12,120 bases of DNA from NCBI GenBank assembly GCA_026417715.1, contig JAOACU010000061.1, positions 1-12,120 of the forward strand. Reading direction: 5' to 3'. Shown here in pieces: positions 1 to 5,397 of this stretch. Below the pieces are notes generated by a model, which was not told the DNA's origin, did not search any database, and saw only the letters and a list, made by a program, of their open reading frames with translations. The stretch is from Anaerolineae bacterium. Lineage in GTDB: Bacteria; Chloroflexota; Anaerolineae; UBA4142. Made by a program: the position numbers and the translations under genes. Position 1 is the stretch's first letter; each line of letters starts with the position of its first letter.

Positions 1-150
1 GTCGTAGAGATACGCGCCCTCACCGCGCGCGATAAAGAGTGGTTGCCCACCCACCGCGCGAAACGCGCGCACCGGCGAATCCACACCGCCGGGCAAGAGT
101 TGTTGTGCACGAGCGAAGAGTTGTTGGGAGTTTTTGGTTTCCATAGTCAT
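1..150 (-). CDS. hemL: Glutamate-1-semialdehyde 2,1-aminomutase, N-terminal fragment (cut by window edge)
   Basis: HemL is a PLP enzyme that converts glutamate-1-semialdehyde to 5-aminolevulinate in the cytosol, the last step of the C5 route to tetrapyrroles. Translating the minus strand from position 150 gives 50 codons open to the left edge. Residues 10-50 carry the family N-terminus: QLFARAQQLLPGG, then DSPVRAF and GGQPLFIARGEGAYLYD. The PLP lysine and the rest of the protein lie outside the window. The start could be the ATG at 150 or the in-frame ATG at 144. Neither has a Shine-Dalgarno sequence, because the bases before them are a tandem repeat. The gene follows hemB by 87 bases on the same strand, so the two are probably cotranscribed. 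Recognition is confident from motif order; only about 12 percent of the usual ~430 residues is visible. Confidence 0.9.
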   Translation of the reverse strand, partial: MTMETKNSQQLFARAQQLLPGGVDSPVRAFRAVGGQPLFIARGEGAYLYD

Positions 151-152
151 CC

Positions 153-252
153 GTCAATGAGCCAATTATCCAATGAGCCAATGAGCCAAATTCCTTTGTC
201 CTTCGTCATTCGTCCTTTGGCTCATTGGTATTTTGGCTCATTGGCTCATTGT
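153..252. repeat. Palindromic tandem-repeat array (CAATGAGC octamers) between hemB and hemL
   Basis: Nearly the whole hemB-hemL gap is repeat. A left arm at 155-190 is made of CAATGAGC-type units, and a right arm at 216-251 is its reverse complement, with 30 of 36 positions pairing and 11-12 bp perfect blocks at both ends. The 25-base loop (191-215) contains heptamers of a second family, read on the minus strand as GACGAAT GACGAAG GAC. The hemB stop codon (238-240) lies in the right arm. As RNA this would form a long hairpin between two cotranscribed genes. It may stabilise or attenuate the transcript, or be a non-functional expanded repeat. Confidence 0.85.
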
Positions 253-1221
253 CTTTGCAACATCAAGCGCGTGATACGTGATAATCAAATCCGCGCCCGC
301 ACGTTTGATCGCAGTGAGAATTTCGAGCACGATGCGCTGTTCATCGAGCCAGCCGTTTGCTACTGCCGCTTTCACCATCGCATACTCACCCGACACGTTG
401 TACGCCACGAGTGGCACATCGAAACGCGCGCGCGCTTTGGCAATCACATCAAGATACGCGAGCGCGGGTTTGACCATCACCAAGTCCGCACCTTCCTCGA
501 TGTCGAGTTCGATTTCGCGCAACGCTTCGCGCGCGTTCGCGGGGTCCATCTGATACGCGCGGCGGTCACCGAATTGTGGCGTGGACGCGGCGGCTTCGCG
601 AAAGGGACCGTAAAAGCCGCTGGCAAATTTCGCAGCATACGCGAGAATCGGCGTCTCGGTAAAACCTTCGCGATCCAACGCAGCGCGAATCGCGGCGACG
701 CGACCATCCATCATATCGCTCGGCGCGACAATGTCGGCGCCAGCGCGCGTGTGACTGACGGCTTGGCGCGCGAGCAGTTCGAGTGTCGCATCGTTGACCA
801 CGCGCCCATCTTTGACGATGCCGCAATGTCCGTGCGAGGTGTACTCGCACAAGCAAACATCGGTGATGATGACGAGTTCGGGTGCAATGCGTTTGATCGC
901 GCGAATCGCTTGCTGGACGATGCCATCGTCGCGCCACGATGCGCTACCAATTTCGTCCTTGCTCGATGGCTCGAGAACGCCAAAGAGAAGCACGGCGGGA
1001 ATTTTCGCGGCAACGATTTTTTCGACGATGCGCGGCAGTGTGTCCACCGACCAACGAAATTGTCCGGGCATCGCGCCGATTTCTTGTCGGATGTTCGCAC
1101 CTTCGGTGATGAAAAGCGGGTAGATCAAATCGCGCACACTCACGCGCGTCTCGCGCACCAAATCGCGCAGGGCAGGAGTCGCGCGCAGACGACGCAAGCG
1201 CGTGATGGGGAAGGGTGACAT
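238..1221 (-). CDS. hemB: Porphobilinogen synthase (5-aminolevulinate dehydratase), zinc type
   Basis: HemB condenses two 5-aminolevulinate molecules to porphobilinogen in the cytosol, the step after HemL. The 327-residue product matches the family length of about 325. Visible landmarks are the zinc cysteines in DVCLCEYTSHGHCG (Cys123, Cys125, Cys133), the first active-site lysine in AAKFASGFYGPFREA (Lys198) and the Schiff-base lysine in VMVKPALAYLD (Lys251). Three cysteines mark the Zn-dependent class rather than the Mg-dependent Asp-type. The start at 1221 is chosen because GAGGTGAG (1230-1223) sits just before it and the family N-terminus begins there; 45 further open codons upstream are repeat sequence. 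The last residues, Thr-Met-Ser-Gln-stop, are encoded by the ATGAGCCAATGA repeat, not by a conserved HemB tail. A candidate promoter lies at 1577-1550. Confidence 0.97.
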   Translation of the reverse strand: MSPFPITRLRRLRATPALRDLVRETRVSVRDLIYPLFITEGANIRQEIGAMPGQFRWSVDTLPRIVEKIVAAKIPAVLLFGVLEPSSKDEIGSASWRDDGIVQQAIRAIKRIAPELVIITDVCLCEYTSHGHCGIVKDGRVVNDATLELLARQAVSHTRAGADIVAPSDMMDGRVAAIRAALDREGFTETPILAYAAKFASGFYGPFREAAASTPQFGDRRAYQMDPANAREALREIELDIEEGADLVMVKPALAYLDVIAKARARFDVPLVAYNVSGEYAMVKAAVANGWLDEQRIVLEILTAIKRAGADLIITYHALDVAKTMSQ

Positions 1222-1240
1222 ACTCACCTCGCGGATGACC

Positions 1241-1311
1241 GACGACCGATGACGGAGGACGGAAGACCGATGCCCTAAACGTTGGTCATCCGTCCTTGGT
1301 CTTCGGTCGTT
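1241..1311. repeat. Palindromic heptamer array upstream of hemB
   Basis: Heptamers of the type ACCGATG, ACGGAGG, ACGGAAG fill 1241-1270, and their reverse complement fills 1282-1311. 24 of 30 positions pair across an 11-base spacer. The same vocabulary resumes at 1484-1499 (CTTCGGTCATCGGTCC) on the other side of the inverted-repeat element at 1314-1480, as if that element had landed inside the array. The array lies in the presumed 5' leader of hemB, about 20 bases from its start codon. Confidence 0.8.
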
Positions 1312-1313
1312 AG

Positions 1314-1480
1314 GGCTGGTGCAAAGTTTATTGAAAGGCGAATCAATTCGCTCCAACGACTACCCGAAGCCCGCCCTTCGGCGGGCTCAGGGCAGGCTCT
1401 TCGCGGGCTTGCCGCCGCAGGGCGGCTTCGGGTAGTGGTCGCGGCGACTTCGAGTCGCCAACTCCAACTTTGCACCAGCC
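1314..1480. repeat. MITE-like 167-bp element with 15-bp terminal inverted repeats (copy A)
   Basis: The ends are GGCTGGTGCAAAGTT (1314-1328) and its exact reverse complement (1466-1480). Inside is a nested set of hairpins: an outer ACCCGAAGCC/GGCTTCGGGT stem (1362-1371 with 1424-1433), an 8-bp AGCCCGCC stem (1368-1387), a GCCGCC stem (1411-1426), and GGCGACT-TCG-AGTCGCC (1443-1459). Bases 1388-1410 are an insert relative to copy B. Read on the minus strand, this insert is the widespread small palindrome that spuriously translates as ACPEPAEG. No transposase is encoded. CTTCGGTC occurs on both sides (1301-1308, 1484-1491) but is not adjacent to the ends and belongs to the surrounding array, so it is not a clear target duplication. 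Confidence 0.7.
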
Positions 1481-1502
1481 GTGCTTCGGTCATCGGTCCT
1501 TG

Positions 1503-1531
1503 TTGACGTTCCAGTTTCAATGTGTTATATT
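1503..1531 (+). promoter_or_regulatory. Candidate sigma70-type promoter for mscL
   Basis: TTGACG (1503-1508) and TATATT (1526-1531) are separated by 17 bases, predicting a start near 1538 and a leader of about 147 bases before mscL. The leader contains a 7-bp hairpin CTGCCCA/TGGGCAG (1578-1584 with 1596-1602) followed by CATTTTT, which could act as a weak attenuator. This is pattern-based only. Confidence 0.5.
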
Positions 1532-1549
1532 TTCGTGCTGGGTGTGCCA

Positions 1550-1577
1550 AGTATAGCATACCCGTCAAGTTTTGCAA
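1550..1577 (-). promoter_or_regulatory. Candidate extended -10 promoter for hemB-hemL
   Basis: On the minus strand, TTGCAA (1577-1572), 16 bases, then TGC-TATACT (-10 at 1555-1550) give an extended -10 promoter with a start near 1543. The transcript would run leftward through the inverted-repeat element and the heptamer array before reaching hemB, a leader of about 320 bases. It faces the mscL promoter, and the two predicted starts are about 5 bases apart. Confidence 0.4.
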
Positions 1578-1673
1578 CTGCCCAAGGCATCTGCGTGGGC
1601 AGAATCATTTTTCGACAGTCGGCGGCTTGCCCTGAAGGTAACTGAAGGGTCGTCCGTTGGCGGTCGTATTCTC

Positions 1674-1682
1674 GAGGAGGAG
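1674..1682 (+). promoter_or_regulatory. Strong Shine-Dalgarno of mscL
   Basis: GAGGAGGAG at 1674-1682 is the strongest ribosome-binding site in the window. Its spacing fixes the mscL start at 1685 rather than the GTG at 1682. Confidence 0.85.
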
Positions 1683-1684
1683 TG

Positions 1685-2116
1685 ATGTTAGAAGAATTCA
1701 AAAAATTCGCAATGCGCGGAAACGTGATTGACCTTGCCGTCGGTTTCATTATGGGCGGCGCGTTCGGGGCGATTGTCACTTCGTTGGTGAACGATATCAT
1801 TATGCCGCCCATCGGTTTGATTTTGGGCGGGGTAGATTTCAAAGGATTGTTCATTGATTTATCGGGACAAGGTTTCAAGACCTTGGAAGCCGCCAAAGCG
1901 GCAAGCGCGCCGACAATCAACTATGGCGTGTTCATCAACACGATCATCAATTTCGTGATCGTGGCATTCGCGCTGTTTCTTTTGATTCGTGCGGTCAATC
2001 AACTCACTGCCAAGCCGCCTGCCCCTGCGGCACCGACAACAAAAGAATGCCCATTCTGCTTTTCCACGATTCCGATCAAGGCAACGCGTTGCCCACATTG
2101 CACATCGCAGTTGTAG
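1685..2116 (+). CDS. mscL: Large-conductance mechanosensitive channel with C-terminal zinc ribbon
   Basis: MscL is a homopentameric inner-membrane channel that opens under high membrane tension to release solutes during osmotic downshock. The 143 residues contain the diagnostic N-terminus (FKKFAMRGNVIDLAVGFIMG, residues 5-24), TM1 at about 14-45 including NDIIMPPIG, a periplasmic loop at about 46-78, and TM2 at about 80-103 (YGVFINTIINFVIVAFALF). The usual C-terminal amphipathic helix is replaced by a Pro/Ala linker (about 109-119) and two CxxC pairs, CPFC (122-125) and CPHC (136-139), a rubredoxin-like zinc ribbon in the cytosol. ATG 1685 is preferred over GTG 1682 because the AGGAGG at 1675-1680 is four bases from the former and one from the latter. 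The gene appears to be a single transcription unit, with a terminator 25 bases after the stop. Confidence 0.96.
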   Translation: MLEEFKKFAMRGNVIDLAVGFIMGGAFGAIVTSLVNDIIMPPIGLILGGVDFKGLFIDLSGQGFKTLEAAKAASAPTINYGVFINTIINFVIVAFALFLLIRAVNQLTAKPPAPAAPTTKECPFCFSTIPIKATRCPHCTSQL

Positions 2117-2140
2117 CAAGAACAGCGAAATGTTGAGTGT

Positions 2141-2181
2141 GGGGTTGATGCAAGTCGTTGCATCAACCCCGCTCCTCTTTT
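2141..2181 (+). terminator. Intrinsic terminator after mscL
   Basis: A perfect 13-bp stem, GGGGTTGATGCAA (2141-2153) with TTGCATCAACCCC (2158-2170), closes over a four-base loop GTCG. It is followed by a pyrimidine/U-rich tail, GCTCCTCTTTT, to 2181. It separates mscL from the kinase promoter immediately downstream. Confidence 0.88.
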
Positions 2182-2208
2182 GTGTAATCTACTATTTTGC
2201 GCTATAAT
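2180..2208 (+). promoter_or_regulatory. Promoter of the Ser/Thr kinase gene
   Basis: TATAAT (2203-2208) is a perfect -10 box. TTGTGT (2180-2185), 17 bases upstream, is a partial -35. The leader would be about 25 bases, with GAGGAG (2222-2227) 13 bases before the ATG, a long spacing. The string GCGCTATAAT also occurs at the rmlD promoter. Confidence 0.65.
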
Positions 2209-2240
2209 GGCGACAACCTTCGAGGAGCAAGAAAGCGGAA

Positions 2241-4247
2241 ATGAGTTTCAAGGTCGGCGAAACAATCGGTCCCTACAAAATCGTCGCGCAGATTGGTCAG
2301 GGTGGTATGGCGACCATCTTCAAGGCATACCAGACCAATCTGGATCGCTATGTGGCACTCAAGGTGATGCATCCCGCGCTCAAGGAAGATCGTTCGTTCG
2401 TGATGCGTTTACAGCGCGAAGCCACTGTGATTGCCAAGTTGAGTCACCCGAACATTGTCGCCGTCCACGATTTCCGCGAGTACGAAGGTATTCCGTTCCT
2501 TGTGTTGCAGTACATCGAAGGCAAGACACTCAAGGATGTCCTCAAGGAACAGAAACTCAACACGCAACAAATCCTCAACATTATTCGCCCCGTTGCCGAT
2601 GCGCTCAGTTACGCGCACGCGCGCGGTGTGTTGCATCGTGACGTCAAGCCGTCGAACATTTTGATTGACAACGAAGGACACGTTTACCTTAGCGATTTTG
2701 GTCTCGCGCGCATCGCGCAAAGTGGCGAGTCCACCGCGTCGCAAGATATGATGATCGGTTCGCCGCACTATCTCTCACCCGAACAAGCCAAGAGCGAGCC
2801 AGTGGACGCGCGAACCGATGTGTATTCGCTCGGCGTTGTTTTGTACGAAATGTTCGTGGGACGTGTGCCATTCCGCGCTGAAACAACGTACGCGACGATT
2901 CTCGCACACATTAACGATCCACCGCCGCCACCGCGTTCGATCAATCCCAAAGTTCCACCTGCCGTTGAGCAAGTGATTCTCAAAGCGTTGGCGAAAAATC
3001 CCAACGAGCGTTATCCGAGTGTGCGCGAGATGATGCGCGCGTTGGAGAACGCCGTGCGCGGTCCGCGCGACGCGGACGAACCCGCCGCGCCGATTCCGCT
3101 CGTCGAGTACAAACCATCGCCCGAAGTGATCACACCCCCGCCGCAAACGCGCGTGACCACACCTGCACCCAAGTCGCCAGCCACACCCGCACGACGCGCA
3201 CAAAAACCGCGCGCGTGGTTGCCATTCGCGATTGCTTTTGTCGCGTTCGTGGTGTTCGTCGCGTGTTTGGGCTTGGGCGCGCTCGCGATCCTTCCTGGGC
3301 TGAGTTCAACACCTACACCAATTCTGATCACGTGGACGACGCCAACGCGCGCGGGTATCGTGCCTGTGCCCACTGCCACCAAGCCGTTGGTTTTCCCGGC
3401 GATTCAATCGCCCACGCGCGCAACTTCTCCAACACCAGTGCCGGGCTTGCGCGGTAAAATCGCTTACACCGTCGCGACGGGAAGCAATCCCGATCAACGC
3501 ACAATCTACATTGCCGATGCCGATGGCACTGACGCGCGTCCCATCATCGAATTCGGTCTCTGGCCCTCGCTTTCGCCCGACGGCAAACAAATTGCCTACT
3601 ATCGCTTGCGCGAGGAGGGCATTTACATCGCTAACAGTGATGGTACTGCGGCGCGTCGTATCGTGACAGGCGAAACGTGTTGCCCGCAATGGTCGCCCGA
3701 TGGCAAGCGACTGATGTACTTGCAAGGTAAACTCAAACTCGGTGATGTGAAAATCGTCATTATCAATCCCGATGGAAGTGGCAAAGACGAAGTGGTGGCA
3801 GGGTTCAGTCCCGCGTGGGCGCCCGATGGTCTTCGCATCGTTTATACCGCGTGTCAACCGGGCACAACGCAATGTGGTTTACACATTTTTGATTTGCGAA
3901 CGCAACGCGCGACGATGATCACGCGCGACGATGGCAAGACGCCGCACTGGTCGCCGCGCGGTGACAAGATCGTTTATCACGCAGATAGCGGACAAGGTGC
4001 GACCAATCTGTTCATCGTCAATCCTGATGGAAGTAATCGCACTCAGATCACGTTCGGAAGGGGCAACACGGGACAAGCCGTGTGGTCGTTGGACGGCAAT
4101 TCGATTTTCTATCGTTCCGATCAAGATGGCAAAGTGTGGGGAATTTTTGTGATGCGCGCGGACGGCAGCGCGCGCCGTTTGCTCATCAACAATGTGCCTC
4201 CCGATGGTGACAATTGGGCGCGCGAATTGTTGAGCGTGAGTCCCTAA
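2241..4247 (+). CDS. Membrane receptor Ser/Thr protein kinase with extracellular TolB/WD40-like propeller
   Basis: A 668-residue, single-pass Hanks-type kinase. The cytosolic kinase domain (about 12-270) has an intact active site: glycine loop GQGGMA (19-24), Lys41 in VALK, Glu60, HRDVKPSN (132-139, catalytic Asp134), DFG (152-154), the SPE form of APE (179-181) and DVYSLG (193-198). A Pro-rich juxtamembrane stretch (about 281-325) precedes one TM helix (about 327-350). Outside the membrane come a Thr/Pro linker (about 354-402) and a propeller (about 403-668) with recurrent blade motifs such as SPDGKQIAY, SPDGKRLMY, NPDGS and APDGLRIVY. The propeller probably binds a ligand or protein and regulates the kinase; the ligand is unknown. 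No PASTA repeats are present. The gene has its own promoter and no partner phosphatase nearby, so it is likely monocistronic or linked to rnz by read-through. Confidence 0.95.
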   Translation: MSFKVGETIGPYKIVAQIGQGGMATIFKAYQTNLDRYVALKVMHPALKEDRSFVMRLQREATVIAKLSHPNIVAVHDFREYEGIPFLVLQYIEGKTLKDVLKEQKLNTQQILNIIRPVADALSYAHARGVLHRDVKPSNILIDNEGHVYLSDFGLARIAQSGESTASQDMMIGSPHYLSPEQAKSEPVDARTDVYSLGVVLYEMFVGRVPFRAETTYATILAHINDPPPPPRSINPKVPPAVEQVILKALAKNPNERYPSVREMMRALENAVRGPRDADEPAAPIPLVEYKPSPEVITPPPQTRVTTPAPKSPATPARRAQKPRAWLPFAIAFVAFVVFVACLGLGALAILPGLSSTPTPILITWTTPTRAGIVPVPTATKPLVFPAIQSPTRATSPTPVPGLRGKIAYTVATGSNPDQRTIYIADADGTDARPIIEFGLWPSLSPDGKQIAYYRLREEGIYIANSDGTAARRIVTGETCCPQWSPDGKRLMYLQGKLKLGDVKIVIINPDGSGKDEVVAGFSPAWAPDGLRIVYTACQPGTTQCGLHIFDLRTQRATMITRDDGKTPHWSPRGDKIVYHADSGQGATNLFIVNPDGSNRTQITFGRGNTGQAVWSLDGNSIFYRSDQDGKVWGIFVMRADGSARRLLINNVPPDGDNWARELLSVSP

Positions 4248-4262
4248 CTGATATTGTGCAGA

Positions 4263-4292
4263 TGTAGGACAAGTTGGCAAACTTGTTCTACA
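4263..4292. terminator. Long hairpin in the kinase-rnz gap (possible terminator or dispersed palindrome)
   Basis: TGTAGGACAAGTT (4263-4275) pairs with AACTTGTTCTACA (4280-4292) over a four-base loop: 12 Watson-Crick pairs and one G-T. It lies 16 bases after the kinase stop. No U-run follows, so it is not a textbook intrinsic terminator. It could equally be a copy of a dispersed palindromic repeat or an RNA-processing site. Confidence 0.55.
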
Positions 4293-4345
4293 GATCACAT
4301 TGAATTTTCTGGCATCTGCGTAAGGCGAGATCCCAAAGTAGTCGA

Positions 4346-5281
4346 ATGTTTGAAATTTGTTTTCTTGGCACCAGCGCGTCCGCGCCCAGCATCGAACGCA
4401 ATATGACTTCGACACTCGTGATTCACGAGGGTCAACGTTTTTTGATTGACTGCGCGGAAGGAACGCAACGCCAAATTTTGCGCAGTGGGCTTGGCTTCAA
4501 AGAAATGCGTCAAATCTTACTGACTCACGGTCACCTCGATCATATCTTGGGTTTAGGTGGTATCCTTTCGACGTTTGGACGCTGGGAGGCGATTTCGCAT
4601 GTTCAAATCTATGGCGGACGTTGGGCGATTGATCGCGTGCGTGATCTGGTCAAGGTCGTCCTGCGTAGCAAAGAAGTGGACATTGAGATTGAATTGATCG
4701 AAGTCAAACCCGGCGTTTTGATCGAAGAAAAAAATTTGACCATCTCGGCGTTTCCCGTTGTGCATCGCGGCAGTGGTTGCTTTGGCTACATTTTCCAAGA
4801 GCGCACCAAGCGTCCATTTCTCGTTGACCGCGCGGAAGTCTTAGGCGTGCCCGAAGGTCCCGAACGGCGTCGCTTGGTTGCTGGCGAAACGATTACGCTT
4901 GCGAACGGCACGATAGTTCATCCCGACGATGTGCTTGGTGCGCCGGTGCCGGGCACCAAACTGGTTTACGTGGGCGACGTGGCGCGCACGGACGAAGTGA
5001 TCGAACCCGCGCGCAACGCGGATGCGCTGGTGATGGAAGCAACTTATATCGAAGAAGATGCAGAGATTGCGCGACAATTTGGGCACATCACCGCCGCCGC
5101 GTCGGCACGCGCCGCACGCGACGCGCAGGTCAAACAATTGTATCTCACGCACATTTCGCGTCGCTACTCGGGCGCGCAGATCGAAGCCGAAGCGCGCGCA
5201 ATTTTTCCAAACACGATTGTCGTCAACGATTTGGATCGCGCTATCGTCAAACGTGGTCAGCCCATAGTGACAGGCGAATAA
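4346..5281 (+). CDS. rnz: Ribonuclease Z (tRNA 3' endonuclease)
   Basis: RNase Z is a dinuclear-zinc metallo-beta-lactamase-fold enzyme that cuts the 3' trailer from tRNA precursors lacking an encoded CCA. The 311 residues match the short bacterial form of about 305. Zinc ligands are visible in order: THGHLDH (His61, His63, Asp65, His66), PVVHR (His140), VGDVARTD (Asp211), FGHITAAASA (His247) and LTHISRRY (His269). The N-terminus FLGTSASAPS is also typical. The ATG at 4346 has no obvious Shine-Dalgarno; the start is placed by family alignment. The C-terminal Gly-Glu and the TAA stop fall inside the dispersed element copy B. It follows the kinase by 98 bases across a hairpin. Arylsulfatase-like relatives share the fold, but the motif set fits RNase Z best. 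Confidence 0.92.
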   Translation: MFEICFLGTSASAPSIERNMTSTLVIHEGQRFLIDCAEGTQRQILRSGLGFKEMRQILLTHGHLDHILGLGGILSTFGRWEAISHVQIYGGRWAIDRVRDLVKVVLRSKEVDIEIELIEVKPGVLIEEKNLTISAFPVVHRGSGCFGYIFQERTKRPFLVDRAEVLGVPEGPERRRLVAGETITLANGTIVHPDDVLGAPVPGTKLVYVGDVARTDEVIEPARNADALVMEATYIEEDAEIARQFGHITAAASARAARDAQVKQLYLTHISRRYSGAQIEAEARAIFPNTIVVNDLDRAIVKRGQPIVTGE

Positions 5282-5387
5282 AATTCACTGCAACGAAAAC
5301 CCAAAGCCCGCCCATGCGGGCTAGCCGACATTGGTCGGCTTCGGGTGGTTGTTGCGGCGACTTTAAGCCGCCAATTCGTACCAGTCC
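5272..5387. repeat. Dispersed hairpin element, copy B, overlapping the rnz stop codon
   Basis: Two blocks align with copy A: 5272-5313 with 1336-1376 (about 35 of 42 positions) and 5336-5376 with 1423-1463 (about 34 of 41). It carries three small hairpins in a row: AGCCCGC/GCGGGCT (5305-5322), AGCCGAC/GTCGGCT (5323-5340) and GGCGACT/AGCCGCC (5356-5372). It lacks the 23-base insert of copy A and the full 15-bp terminal repeats, although the right ends look related (ACCAGTCC here, ACCAGCC in A). It fills the rnz-glycosyltransferase gap; the TAA of rnz is at 5279-5281. It could also act in transcription termination after rnz. Confidence 0.7.
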
Positions 5388-5397
5388 TGTTTAGCCG

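Noticed and set aside
43..1218. 391-codon plus-strand open frame opposite hemB
   Set aside because: It mirrors a confident hemB on the other strand. The translation is His/Arg-rich with no family motif, as expected for the shadow of a GCG/CGC-rich gene.
1222..1356. 45-codon in-frame N-terminal extension of hemB
   Set aside because: It is entirely heptamer-array and element sequence. The 1221 start has GAGGTGAG and matches the family length.
1301..1491. CTTCGGTC at 1301-1308 and 1484-1491 as a target-site duplication of the element
   Set aside because: The copies are not adjacent to the inverted ends and belong to the surrounding repetitive array, so they are not evidence of duplication.
1275..1577. 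Minus-strand frame containing ACPEPAEGRASG
   Set aside because: This is the known spurious translation of a small palindromic repeat within the inverted-repeat element, not a gene.
1586..4321. Shared 11-mer GGCATCTGCGT in the leaders of mscL (1586-1596) and rnz (4311-4321)
   Set aside because: Many 11-mers are expected to recur by chance in 12 kb, and the flanks do not match.
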